Shown piece by piece: positions 48,116 to 57,297 of a stretch of DNA of 64,000 nt. The stretch spans positions 1 to 64,000 of the forward strand of contig DASRGK010000041.1 of assembly GCA_035651055.1 (NCBI GenBank), given 5' to 3'. Positions within the stretch are counted from its first letter, which is position 1. The number at the start of each line of letters is the position of its first letter. Origin of the DNA: JAFKKF01 sp035651055. GTDB lineage: Bacteria > Pseudomonadota > Alphaproteobacteria > Rhizobiales > Kaistiaceae. Position numbers and translations under genes: made by a program. Under the pieces are notes generated by a model, which was given only the letters and a program-made list of their open reading frames with translations, was not told the DNA's origin and made no database searches.

Positions 48116-49435
48116 ATGGACCGGTCGAGCGCCATCCTCGAGCGCTTCCGCGCGCTTTATCCGCGCGAGATCGACCTCTCGCTCGACCGCATGCGCGTGC
48201 TGATGAACCGGCTCGGCGCCCCCGAACAGCGCCTGCCGCCGGTCATCCACATCGCCGGCACCAACGGCAAGGGCTCGACCACCGCGTTCCTGCGCGCTAT
48301 GCTCGAAGCGGCGGGGAAGAGCGTCCACGTCTACACCTCGCCGCACCTCGTCGCCTTCCACGAACGCATCCGCCTCGGCGCCAAGGGCGGCGGGCATTTC
48401 GTCGACGAGGATGCCCTGGTCGATGCGCTGCTCGAAGCCGAGCGCGCCAATGGCGGCGCCCCGATTCCGCAGTTCGAGATCACCACCGCGGCGGCCTTCA
48501 TCCTGTTTGCCGATCACCCCGCCGACTACACGCTCCTCGAGGTCGGGCTCGGCGGCCGCTTCGACGCCACCAACATCATCGAGGACCCGCTCGCCGCGGT
48601 GATCACCTCGATCTCGATGGACCACGAGAAGTTCCTCGGCGCGACCGTCGAGGCGATCGCGCGCGAGAAGGCCGGCATCGTCAAGCCCGGCCGTCCGGTG
48701 GTGGTGGCGCCGCAGCCGTCCTCGGTCGTCGACGTGATCGAGCACGAGGCCGCCCGCCAGCGCGCTCCGGTCTTCCTCGGCGGGCGCGACTGGGCGGCGC
48801 ATGCCGAGCGCGGCGGCCTCGTCTACCAGGACGAGAACGGCCTCCTCGACCTGCCGGCGCCGCGCCTTCCCGGCCGCCACCAATACGTCAATGCCGGTGC
48901 CGCGATCGCCGCGCTCCGCCACGCCGGCCTCGCGCTCTCCACCGCCGCCATCGCCGCCGGCCTCGCCTCGGTCGAATGGCCGGCGCGGCTGCAGCGCCTC
49001 ACCGGCGGGGCGCTCGTCGCCAAGGCGCCGCCCGATGCCGAGATCTGGCTCGACGGCGGCCACAATCCCGGCGCCGGCCTGGTCATTGCCGAGACCATGG
49101 CCGACCTCGAGGAACGCTCGCCGCGCCCGCTCTACCTCGTCTCCGGCATGCTCAACACCAAGGACCCGGTCGGCTTCTTCAAGCCCTTCGCCGGGCTCGT
49201 CCGCAAGGTGCTGACCGTCCCGGTGCCGTCCTCGTCGGCCGGCCTCGACCCGGCCGAACTCGCCGCCGCCGCCGCGTCTGCCGGCCTCCTCGCCGAGGCG
49301 GCGGACAGCGTCGCCTCCGCCTTCCGGCGGATCGGCGAGGAGCCCGAGGGCCTCGGCCCCCCGCGCATCCTCATCGTCGGCTCGCTCTATCTTGCCGGCA
49401 CCGTGCTCGCGGAAAACGGCACGCCGCCGCGCTGA
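48116..49435 (+). CDS. folC: Dihydrofolate synthase / folylpolyglutamate synthase
   Basis: 439 residues of the Mur ligase superfamily. The ATP-binding loop is HIAGTNGKGSTTAF, a Mur-type FEITTAAAF segment follows, LEVGLGGRFDATN carries the family signature, and DGGHNPGAG lies in the C-terminal ligase domain. It adds glutamate to dihydropteroate and folates. It ends the trpFBA-accD-folC run. Confidence 0.96.
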   Translation: MDRSSAILERFRALYPREIDLSLDRMRVLMNRLGAPEQRLPPVIHIAGTNGKGSTTAFLRAMLEAAGKSVHVYTSPHLVAFHERIRLGAKGGGHFVDEDALVDALLEAERANGGAPIPQFEITTAAAFILFADHPADYTLLEVGLGGRFDATNIIEDPLAAVITSISMDHEKFLGATVEAIAREKAGIVKPGRPVVVAPQPSSVVDVIEHEAARQRAPVFLGGRDWAAHAERGGLVYQDENGLLDLPAPRLPGRHQYVNAGAAIAALRHAGLALSTAAIAAGLASVEWPARLQRLTGGALVAKAPPDAEIWLDGGHNPGAGLVIAETMADLEERSPRPLYLVSGMLNTKDPVGFFKPFAGLVRKVLTVPVPSSSAGLDPAELAAAAASAGLLAEAADSVASAFRRIGEEPEGLGPPRILIVGSLYLAGTVLAENGTPPR

Positions 49436-49446
49436 TCCCCAAACGA

Positions 49447-49471
49447 AAGGGCCGCCCCGAGGGCGGCCCTT
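49447..49471. terminator. Bidirectional terminator between folC and trxA
   Basis: AAGGGCCGCC and GGCGGCCCTT form a 10-bp perfect stem with a 5-nt loop. The minus strand continues TTTCGTTT after the stem, giving a better T-tract for trxA than for folC. Confidence 0.75.
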
Positions 49472-49496
49472 GATCCGTCAGGGCGCTTCGCCCGAA

Positions 49497-49814
49497 CTAG
49501 ATCGACTTCCTGATCCAGTCCTGCAGCCGGTTCTTCGGCATGGCGCCGACCTGCATCGCCGTCGGCTCGCCGTTCTTGAACATGATCAGCGTCGGGATCG
49601 AGCGGACGCCGTAGCGCATCATGATGTCCGGATTCTCGTCGACGTTGAGCTTGGCGATGGTCACCTGGCCATCCATCTCGGTGGCGATCTCCTCGAGCGC
49701 CGGGGCGATGAAGCGGCACGGACCGCACCATTCCGCCCAGAAATCGACGACGACGGGCGCCTTCGCGCCGAGTACGTCGGCCTCGAAGCTCTGATCGGTG
49801 ACCTTGAGCGGCAT
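49497..49814 (-). CDS. trxA: Thioredoxin 1
   Basis: 105 residues with the redox motif WCGPC (Cys 30 and 33) and the cis-Pro in RSIPTLIMF. It is the general cytosolic disulfide reductase. It lies downstream of addA by 123 bp, a conserved alphaproteobacterial neighbourhood, and is convergent with folC. Confidence 0.97.
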   Translation of the reverse strand: MPLKVTDQSFEADVLGAKAPVVVDFWAEWCGPCRFIAPALEEIATEMDGQVTIAKLNVDENPDIMMRYGVRSIPTLIMFKNGEPTAMQVGAMPKNRLQDWIRKSI

Positions 49815-49937
49815 GGTGAACCTCAGGGAGAAGGAGGAAAGAGGGAGAATCCGGTGCCCGAAACGTAGGTATGGCCGCCCCGATCGTCAAGGCGAAGCCC
49901 GGTCAAATCCTTGCCATCCCGCGGTTTTCCCGAACCC

Positions 49938-52900
49938 TCAGGCGATATTGGCAAGCGCGGCGGCAAGCGTCGAGGAAGGAATTTCCATAAGCGCCGGGAT
50001 GTCCGTCCACAGGATTGCGGCGCGGACCGGCAGGTCGGGATAAAGCCGCGCCAGCACCGCCTGGTAGAGCGCGAGCTGCGCCAGGTAGGCCGCCGGCGCA
50101 TCCTCGAGCCGGACCGGCGCCGGGCGGTTGGTCTTGTAGTCGACGATGAGGACGCCGCCCTTGGTCACCGCCAGCCGGTCGATCCTCCCCGCCAGCGCCC
50201 GCTCGCCGCCATCCAGCGCCACCAGCCCGGCGACGTCGACCTCGGCCCGGCTTCCCGGCGCAAAGACCGGCGCGAAACGGGCGTCGGCAAGGATCGCCGT
50301 CACCTCGGCAAGGAGCGCACGCCGGTCGCCGTCGTTCCAGCCTTGGGCAACGGCCGCGAGATAGCGCTCGCCCACAGCCGCCCGCGCCTCCGGCGCCAGT
50401 TCGGGGAGCGACTGCAGCAGGCGATGGACGAGCCGGCCGCGGTCGAGCGCCGCCCGGCTCTCCGGGTTGGCGGTCCGCGCCAGGTACGACCCCCGCCGCA
50501 CGAAGGCCGGCGTCTCGTCCTCCTCCGCAAGGCTCAGCGCCGACGGCGTGATCCGCTTCGGCGAAAGCGGCGGGGGCGGAGGCGGCGTCGACAGCCAGCC
50601 CGGGAGGACCGGGGGGAGCTTCAGGTCGGTCTGCTCCTTGCCGGGTCTGGCTTCCTTGCGTTCGGCGCGACGCCATTCCAGCGCCGCTCCCTCCGGCGTC
50701 TCGACCGGCGTCAGCTCGTCGGCGAGCGCGTCGCGGATCAGCGCGTACCAGCCGCCGGCGTCGTCGGTGGCGCGGTCCTTCCGCGTGCCGCAGACATAGA
50801 GCCGGTCGCGCGCCCGCGTCATGGCGACATAGAGGAGCCGCCGGTATTCCTGGCGTGCCAGCTCCCGCAGGTCGTCGATCCGCTGCCGCACCGGCGCCGG
50901 CATCGACCGGTTGCTGCGCATCCAGACAAGCGGCGAAACCGAGCCGTCGCGGTCGTCGCGGAGCGACAGGATCTTCGGGTCGTGCGAGGGATGCGTCGGC
51001 GCCGCGCCGGTATCGACGAGGAAGACGATGTCGGCTTCCAGACCCTTCGCGCCATGCACGGTCATCACGCGCACCTCGTCGCGAAGCGTGTCGGTGTCGC
51101 GCCGGATTTCGGTATCGGCGGCCACGAGAAAGGCGAGGAAGCCTTCGAGCGACGGCACGTTGGCGCTCTCGAAGGAAAGCGCTTCCGCCAGGAACTCGTC
51201 GAGCACGTCGTCGGCCTCGGCGCCGAGCCGCGCCTTGATCGCCTTGCGCCCGCCCTCGCTCAGGATGCGCGCAAAGAAGGCGTGCGGATCGAGATAGTCG
51301 GCGATCTTCCGCCAGCGATCGAGCTTGCCGCGGGCTTCGGCGAAAATGCCGCCCTTCTCGACCGCGGCGCGGCCGAGCGCGTCCCAGAGCGTGTGCGGCC
51401 GGTCATGCGCGACGGCGAAGAGGTCGTCCTCGCCGATCCCGATCAGCGGGCTCCTCAGGACCGCCGCCAGCGACAGATCGTCCTCCGGGAGAAGCATGAC
51501 CCGCCCGAGCGCCATGAGGTCCTTGACCGCGATATGCTCGGCCACCGCGATGCGGTCGGCGCCGGCAATCGGAATGCCGCGGCTCTTCAGCGCCCGGTTG
51601 ATCGCGTCGCTCTGCGCGCCGCGGTTCCGCGACAGAACCAGGATGCTGCCGGCCCGTACCGGCTTGCCGGTGGCGTCGATCTTCTCCTTGCCCGACAGCC
51701 AGCCGCCGATCGTGCGCGCAATCCGGTCGGCGAGCTTGGCCTCGGGGCTTTTTTCGCTGAGATAATCGAGCGGCAGCCGCCAGTCCTCGGGCACGTCGCG
51801 CGACGGCGGTTCGAACTGCGGCCAGAGGATGAGCCGCCCGGGCTCCGCCCGCCGGGACGCGCTGTGCATGGTCGCGGTCCCGTCGGAGCTGAGGCCGGCA
51901 TAGGCCGGCGGCCGGCCGAAGACCTTGTCGACGGCTGCCAGGATCGGCGGCACCGAGCGGAAGGAGAGATGAAGCTGCGGTTCGGTCCAGCCGAGACCGG
52001 CCGCCCTCGCCTGCCTGCCCAGCTCGCCGCGCACCTGGGCGAAGCGGGCCGGAACCGCGCCCTGGAAGGAGAAGATCGACTGCTTCTCGTCGCCGACCGC
52101 GAACAGCGTCCGCGTCGCCTCGCTCGCTCCCCGGCCGGCGAAGAATTCCTCGACCAGGGCCTTCACCACCTGCCACTGGCGCGGGCTGGTGTCCTGCGCC
52201 TCGTCGACGAGAATGTGGTCGATGCCGCGGTCGAGCTTGTAATGCACCCAGGCGGCGGCGTCCGCGCGCGACAGAAGGTTCGCCGTCTTGACGATCAGGT
52301 CCTCGAAGTCGAGCGCGCCGCGCAGCCGCTTCCGGCGCTCGTACTCGCCGATCGCCGCGTCGGCAAGCCGCAGGAGCGCAGCGGTCGACGCGAGGCAGCG
52401 CACCGCCAGCCGATGTTCGAGGAGTGCCTCCAGCCGCGCCGCCTCGCGCTCCAGCATTTCGTCGAGCCCCGGCCAGCGTTGCTTGATCGCCTTGGTTACG
52501 ATCTTGTCCGCCACGCGCAGTTTCTCGCCGGTCATCCAGAAATCGAGATAGGAGGCGATGCGTCTCTCCGGCTCGGCCAGCTCGACGCACGGGCCGAGGC
52601 GTTTTGCCGCCTGTTGGTCCTTGGGGCCGCCCTCGCAGAGATGCCGGTGCAGTTTCGCCAGTTCGCCGCCGAGGAAGAGCGACTCGCCGAGGATTGCTGC
52701 TTCCACCGTCTCCGGCGTCTCGCCCGGCTGGACTCCGAGTTCGCCGCGCAGGTCCTCGATCGCCCGGTCGAGCCCGTCCGACGCGACGATCCATGTCCGC
52801 AGGCGGTCGCGCTTGCGCACCAGTTCCGCGATAGCGAGCTCCATGCCGAAATCGCTGGTATGGGCGAGCACCTCGGCGAGCGCCTCGCCGAGAAGGCCTC

Positions 52901-53435
52901 CCCGGTCGGCGGCGGCCTTGGCGATGGTCGCCTTCCGCGCCTCGACGGCGAGCGCGGTCTGGTTCTGCTCGTCGAGCATCTCGAAGTGGCCGGGCACGTT
53001 TCCCTCGAATGGGAACTGGTGCAGCAGCCGCTCGCAGAAGGCGTGGATGGTCTGGACCTTCAGCCCGCCCGGCGTTTCGAGCGCCCGGGCAAACAGCCGG
53101 CGCGCTTCGGCCAGTTCGCGCGGCCCCGCACGGCGGCCCTCGATCGCCTCGATCTCCTTCCCCAGTTCGTCGTCGTCGAGGCGCGTCCATTCCGCCAGCC
53201 GGGCAAAGACGCGCTTGGCCATTTCGGCGGCGGCGGCGCGGGTGAAGGTGAGGCAGAGGATGCGCGCGGGGTCGGTGCCGGCAAGCAGAAGGCGAACGAC
53301 GCGCTGCGCCAGGACGAAGGTCTTGCCCGAGCCGGCATTGGCCGAAACCCAGGCCGAGGCGCGCGGATTCGAGGCGTCGGCCTGCGCCCGCCGCGTCGCC
53401 TCGTCAAGGACTACGCCTTTGGCGCCGCGGGCCAT
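49938..53435 (-). CDS. addA: Double-strand break repair helicase-nuclease AddA
   Basis: 1165 residues from the ATG at 53435; the 12-codon extension upstream is not needed. It is a UvrD-type superfamily 1 helicase. Walker A is ANAGSGKTFVLAQRV, motif Ia/II is ILVDEAQDTSPRQW, motif V is TVHGAKGLEADIVFLVD and motif VI is RLLYVAMTRARDRLYV. The C-terminal RecB-like nuclease carries IVDYKTNRPAP. AddAB resects double-strand ends for RecA loading in place of RecBCD. It overlaps the end of addB by 25 bp. Confidence 0.96.
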   Translation of the reverse strand: MARGAKGVVLDEATRRAQADASNPRASAWVSANAGSGKTFVLAQRVVRLLLAGTDPARILCLTFTRAAAAEMAKRVFARLAEWTRLDDDELGKEIEAIEGRRAGPRELAEARRLFARALETPGGLKVQTIHAFCERLLHQFPFEGNVPGHFEMLDEQNQTALAVEARKATIAKAAADRGGLLGEALAEVLAHTSDFGMELAIAELVRKRDRLRTWIVASDGLDRAIEDLRGELGVQPGETPETVEAAILGESLFLGGELAKLHRHLCEGGPKDQQAAKRLGPCVELAEPERRIASYLDFWMTGEKLRVADKIVTKAIKQRWPGLDEMLEREAARLEALLEHRLAVRCLASTAALLRLADAAIGEYERRKRLRGALDFEDLIVKTANLLSRADAAAWVHYKLDRGIDHILVDEAQDTSPRQWQVVKALVEEFFAGRGASEATRTLFAVGDEKQSIFSFQGAVPARFAQVRGELGRQARAAGLGWTEPQLHLSFRSVPPILAAVDKVFGRPPAYAGLSSDGTATMHSASRRAEPGRLILWPQFEPPSRDVPEDWRLPLDYLSEKSPEAKLADRIARTIGGWLSGKEKIDATGKPVRAGSILVLSRNRGAQSDAINRALKSRGIPIAGADRIAVAEHIAVKDLMALGRVMLLPEDDLSLAAVLRSPLIGIGEDDLFAVAHDRPHTLWDALGRAAVEKGGIFAEARGKLDRWRKIADYLDPHAFFARILSEGGRKAIKARLGAEADDVLDEFLAEALSFESANVPSLEGFLAFLVAADTEIRRDTDTLRDEVRVMTVHGAKGLEADIVFLVDTGAAPTHPSHDPKILSLRDDRDGSVSPLVWMRSNRSMPAPVRQRIDDLRELARQEYRRLLYVAMTRARDRLYVCGTRKDRATDDAGGWYALIRDALADELTPVETPEGAALEWRRAERKEARPGKEQTDLKLPPVLPGWLSTPPPPPPLSPKRITPSALSLAEEDETPAFVRRGSYLARTANPESRAALDRGRLVHRLLQSLPELAPEARAAVGERYLAAVAQGWNDGDRRALLAEVTAILADARFAPVFAPGSRAEVDVAGLVALDGGERALAGRIDRLAVTKGGVLIVDYKTNRPAPVRLEDAPAAYLAQLALYQAVLARLYPDLPVRAAILWTDIPALMEIPSSTLAAALANIA

Positions 53436-56400
53436 GACAGGAAATCCTCCTCGCCCTCGACCAGGGCCCATTCGTGGAAGCGGGCAAGATGGTCATAGGG
53501 GCTGGCGTAGCGCTCCTGGAACTTGGGCCGGGCGCGCGAGCGGTAGCCGGTCTCCGGCAGGTCGTAGGAGGCGATCAGCCGCTTGAATTCCTCCAGCACG
53601 CGATCGACGACCTGGTCGGCGGTCCAGTCGCGGTCGACCGCCGATTTCTCCGGATCGCCCCACTCGACCTTGCTGAGGCCGATCCACCCCATCTCGCCGA
53701 TCTCCCGGCCGGCCGGGACGCCGTCGAAGGCGCCGAGGCGGACCATGCCGCCTTCGAGGGCAAGTTGCGGCGCAAAGCCGATCAGGACCTCACGCGCCGA
53801 AGGCGGCGTGCCGGTCTTGTAGTCGAAGATGTCGACCCGCCCGTCCCGGCGCAGGTCGATCCGGTCGGCGCGCCCGCGCAGCTTCCATTCGCCCGCCGGC
53901 ATGTCGAGCGACAGCGCGCCGGAGATCTCGGCGAACCGCTTCTCGACCTTGCCGGCGCGGCCGGCCTCCCATTCGATCAGCCAGCGCGCAATCGCGCGGA
54001 AGCGGTGCGACCAGATGGCGTGGATATCGGGAAAGCCGGCGATCTCGGCGAGCACCTTCTCGCCCACTTCGCGCAGCCTGGCTTCGGCGATGCCGTCGTA
54101 GCCGCCGTCCCAGGCCTTGGTGAAATCCCCGATCGCCTGATGCATGAGCGAACCCCGCAGGGCGTAGTCGGGGACGCGGCCCGGCGGCTCCAGCTCTTCC
54201 AGGCGGAGCACCCGGCGTGCGTAGATCGCATAAGGGTCGCGGACCAGCGTCTCGATCTCGGTGATCGAGAGGCTGCGCGGACGCGCGGCAACCGGCGGCG
54301 TCGGGCGCGGACGCCGGACGGGGCGCGGGATCGGGACATCGTCGAGTTCGCGCGCGAGACCGACATGGACGTCGCCGCGGGCACGCGCCGGCGCCATCGC
54401 GTCCTCGCCGGCGAGCGCCGTCAACCGCTGCAGCCAGCGCGAGGGGACGGTCGGGGCGCCGTTCCGTTTCTCGGCGCGGCTGACGATGACCCGCGGCGCA
54501 CCGAAATTCTCGACGAAGTCGTGCGCGGCCTGTCCGATGCGGCGCTCGGGCGGCGCCAGCCCGATCGCGGCGCGCATGGCGCGCGACAGCCACGGGTCGG
54601 TGCGCGGCGCCGATGGCCACACGCCCTCGTCGAGGCCGGCCATGACGAGCAGGTCCGCCGACTGCAGCCGGGCTTCGAGCGTCCCGAAAATGCTGACCCG
54701 CGGGTCGGCTCCGGCGGGCCTCGTGACAGCCGCGTCGGCGAGAAGTGCGGCGAGGAAATCGGGAACGTCCTCGCCGGCCAGAACCAGCTCGCGGCCGCCT
54801 TCCGACAGGCCGTCGAGGATTCGGAGAAGCGCCGCGCCGCCGTTCGAGGTCCACAGAAGCTCGTCGTCGCCGTCCTTGCCGGCCGCGGCGCCGGACAGGG
54901 CGTCCCGAAGCAGCGCCGCCGCCTCGGCCGCGCTCACCGGACCGGCGCGGAGCCGCGCCTCCATCGGACCCAGCACCGCGACGATCTTCTCGACCAGCCA
55001 CTCCGCCGCGCGCCATTCGTCGTCGCGCAGCCGCCGCCGCGCCAGCGGAACATGTTCCTTCCCGTCCTCGCGCTCCTTCCGCGAGGCCGCGAGCGCCGGA
55101 ATGAGCGCGGCGAGACCGCCGGGAAGGCGGCGGCCGCGGAAGAGCGCGATCTCGAGATTGCGCGCCGCGCGCCGGCAGTCGAAGCGGTCCATGCCGAACG
55201 CGGCAAAGGGGTGCTTGAGGAGCGCCAGCAGCTTCACCGGATCGCCCTCGGCCAGCACAGCTTCCGCAACCAGACGTGCGAAGATGCCGGGCGGAAGCAG
55301 CGCCAGCGGCGCGCCCGCCGAGTCGTCGGCTTCAATCTTCCAGCGTCTCAGTTCGGCGGCGATGCGGCGGGCGAGCGTGCGGTCGGGCGTCACCACGGCC
55401 ACCCGTGCGTCCGGCTTCTCCAGCGCCTGGCGCACCGCGACCGCGACCGCGAGCGCCTCCTCCTGTTCGTTTCGCCCGACGATGAAGTCGACGTCGGCGA
55501 GGGCGGCTCCGATCTCCGGCAGGACGAAACCCGACCAGCGGTCGGTCGTCACCGCCGGACGGAGCGCTTCGGAGACGAGTTGTCCCCGCGCCTTCAGCGC
55601 ACTTGTCGCCTCGGCAAGCGGGACCACGTCGGCCCGTCCGACTCCAAGGCTGTTCAGAAGCTGTTTCAGGCCGAACTGGGGGTGATTCCAGCTCGATCCG
55701 AGGCCGTCCGAGGTCTCCATCCCGACCGCCTGCCACGAGGCCTCGTCGAGGCTCTGGTCGAGCCCGGGCAGGACCACAAAGCCTTGCTCAATCTGGGTTA
55801 TTGCCTTCAGGAGGGCGGCGGTCGCGGGAATGCTCCCGGTCGATCCCGCGGCTATCACCGGGCCTTCCGGAACGGCGGATTTCAGGCGCTCCGCTTCCGC
55901 CCGCAGAAGCTCGTCCCGGCGCCTCGCTACGTCCGCAAGTCCTTGTTCCGACAAGTATTTCGGCCACTGCTCGGCCGCAATCCTGAGAAAATCGAGGGTG
56001 AGCTGGAAGTAGCGCGCGTGGTCTTCCGGGACGATTCCGGCGACGGAATCGAATTCGAGCCTCGCAATCGCCAGGTCGTCGATGAGCCGCGCGAGATCGC
56101 CGGCGAGCTTCACGGAATCGGCGGATGAGGCCGGGATCAGCACGGATTCGTCCGGACCGATCTGGAACAGGCTCCGGCGAACCGCCCTTCCCCAGGCAAG
56201 AACGAGCCGCGTCAGGACCAGCCGGCGCTGCAGCGGATCGATCGCCGGGGGTAACAGGAGACCGTCTCCCCGCTCTTCGGCAGCAGGGGCGAGGAGATGC
56301 TCCTCCTCGTCGACGTCGCCGAGCGCCCGTATCCGCGGCAGGATTCCGGCGGCGCCGAGCCGTTCCGCGAAGGTCTGGCGCAGGGCGCGGACGGCGCGCC

Positions 56401-56548
56401 GCGTCGGCAGAAGGATGGTTGTCCCCGCCAGGGCCAGCGGGTCGGTGCGGTCGAGCCTGCCGAGACGCCCGTCTAGAACCGCGTCGGCGAGCGTGGGAAG
56501 GAACGGAACTCCAAACGGAATCGTGAAAACGCGGTCGCGGCCGCTCAT
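53411..56548 (-). CDS. addB: Double-strand break repair protein AddB, alphaproteobacterial type
   Basis: 1045 residues from the ATG at 56548 (MSGRDRVFTIPFGVPF). The N-terminal part is helicase-like without a functional Walker A (ILLPTRRAVRALRQTF occupies the place). The middle shows AGLDEGVWPSAPRTDPWLSRAM. The C-terminal nuclease has VDIFDYKTGTPPSAREV with the catalytic Asp and Lys. I see no iron-sulfur Cys cluster around the nuclease, unlike Firmicute AddB, which agrees with the alphaproteobacterial subgroup. Partner of AddA. Confidence 0.95.
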   Translation of the reverse strand: MSGRDRVFTIPFGVPFLPTLADAVLDGRLGRLDRTDPLALAGTTILLPTRRAVRALRQTFAERLGAAGILPRIRALGDVDEEEHLLAPAAEERGDGLLLPPAIDPLQRRLVLTRLVLAWGRAVRRSLFQIGPDESVLIPASSADSVKLAGDLARLIDDLAIARLEFDSVAGIVPEDHARYFQLTLDFLRIAAEQWPKYLSEQGLADVARRRDELLRAEAERLKSAVPEGPVIAAGSTGSIPATAALLKAITQIEQGFVVLPGLDQSLDEASWQAVGMETSDGLGSSWNHPQFGLKQLLNSLGVGRADVVPLAEATSALKARGQLVSEALRPAVTTDRWSGFVLPEIGAALADVDFIVGRNEQEEALAVAVAVRQALEKPDARVAVVTPDRTLARRIAAELRRWKIEADDSAGAPLALLPPGIFARLVAEAVLAEGDPVKLLALLKHPFAAFGMDRFDCRRAARNLEIALFRGRRLPGGLAALIPALAASRKEREDGKEHVPLARRRLRDDEWRAAEWLVEKIVAVLGPMEARLRAGPVSAAEAAALLRDALSGAAAGKDGDDELLWTSNGGAALLRILDGLSEGGRELVLAGEDVPDFLAALLADAAVTRPAGADPRVSIFGTLEARLQSADLLVMAGLDEGVWPSAPRTDPWLSRAMRAAIGLAPPERRIGQAAHDFVENFGAPRVIVSRAEKRNGAPTVPSRWLQRLTALAGEDAMAPARARGDVHVGLARELDDVPIPRPVRRPRPTPPVAARPRSLSITEIETLVRDPYAIYARRVLRLEELEPPGRVPDYALRGSLMHQAIGDFTKAWDGGYDGIAEARLREVGEKVLAEIAGFPDIHAIWSHRFRAIARWLIEWEAGRAGKVEKRFAEISGALSLDMPAGEWKLRGRADRIDLRRDGRVDIFDYKTGTPPSAREVLIGFAPQLALEGGMVRLGAFDGVPAGREIGEMGWIGLSKVEWGDPEKSAVDRDWTADQVVDRVLEEFKRLIASYDLPETGYRSRARPKFQERYASPYDHLARFHEWALVEGEEDFLSWPAAPKA

Positions 56549-56549
56549 T

Positions 56550-57284
56550 TCATGCCGCGCTGTCGGCGATCGAAAGCTCCGCCTCGGCGATCGCGTCCGG
56601 CGTCCCAACGTGCAGCCACAGGCCGTCCATCCGCACCCCCGCCAGCCGCCCCGCCTCGATCGCCCGATCGAACAACAGATTCAAGGAGAAAGCGCCCTCG
56701 GGGCTGCCTTCGAAGAGGCGCGGATGGATGATCGCGGCGCCGGCATAGGCGAAGGGGACAACCTCCCGTTCCTTGCGGCGATAAAGCCTGCCGGCGGCGT
56801 CCATGCGGAAGTCGCCGCGCTCGGCATAGCCGATCGCCTTGACCGTCGGCGCAAGCAGCAGGAGCACGTCCATCGCCGCGTCATCCCAGCCCGCGGCCAG
56901 CCAGTCGAGATTGGGGCGCGCGCCCTCGATCCAGAAGGTGTCGGAGTTGAGCAGGTAAAACGGCGAATTGTCGAAGTTTGCCAAGGCTTTGCGGACGCCG
57001 CCGCCGGTGTCGAGAAGTTCGGCGCGCTCGTCCGACATGATGATCCGCGGCCGTTTCCGGCGGGCAAGATGCGCCACAAGGAGATGGGCCAGGTAGTGGA
57101 CATTGACCACCGCGGTCTCGACGCCGGCACGCTCCAGCCGATCAAGCGAATAGTCGATCAGTGCCCTGCCACCCACTTCGATCAACGGCTTCGGAACGGT
57201 GGCGGTGAGCGGGCGCATGCGCTTGCCGATGCCGGCGGCAAGCACCATCGCCCGCTTGGGGCGGTTGAGGCTCGGCAATTTCAT
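56550..57284 (-). CDS. murU: Nucleotidyltransferase, MurNAc-1-P uridylyltransferase type
   Basis: 244 residues. The nucleotide-binding signature is MVLAAGIGKRMRPLT, followed by VPKPLIEVGGRALIDY and the metal-site LLNSDTFWI. It matches MurU, which makes UDP-MurNAc from MurNAc-1-phosphate in cell-wall recycling and bypasses the early fosfomycin-sensitive step. The neighbour upstream encodes the AmgK-like kinase that makes MurNAc-1-phosphate, so the pair fits this pathway. A general sugar-nucleotide pyrophosphorylase is the alternative. Confidence 0.9.
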   Translation of the reverse strand: MKLPSLNRPKRAMVLAAGIGKRMRPLTATVPKPLIEVGGRALIDYSLDRLERAGVETAVVNVHYLAHLLVAHLARRKRPRIIMSDERAELLDTGGGVRKALANFDNSPFYLLNSDTFWIEGARPNLDWLAAGWDDAAMDVLLLLAPTVKAIGYAERGDFRMDAAGRLYRRKEREVVPFAYAGAAIIHPRLFEGSPEGAFSLNLLFDRAIEAGRLAGVRMDGLWLHVGTPDAIAEAELSIADSAA

Positions 57285-57297
57285 CAGGTCGTCCCGC

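Noticed and set aside
49911..53498. 1195-codon open frame opposite addA
   Set aside because: Mirror of addA codon bias; no recognisable motif, while addA shows all helicase motifs.
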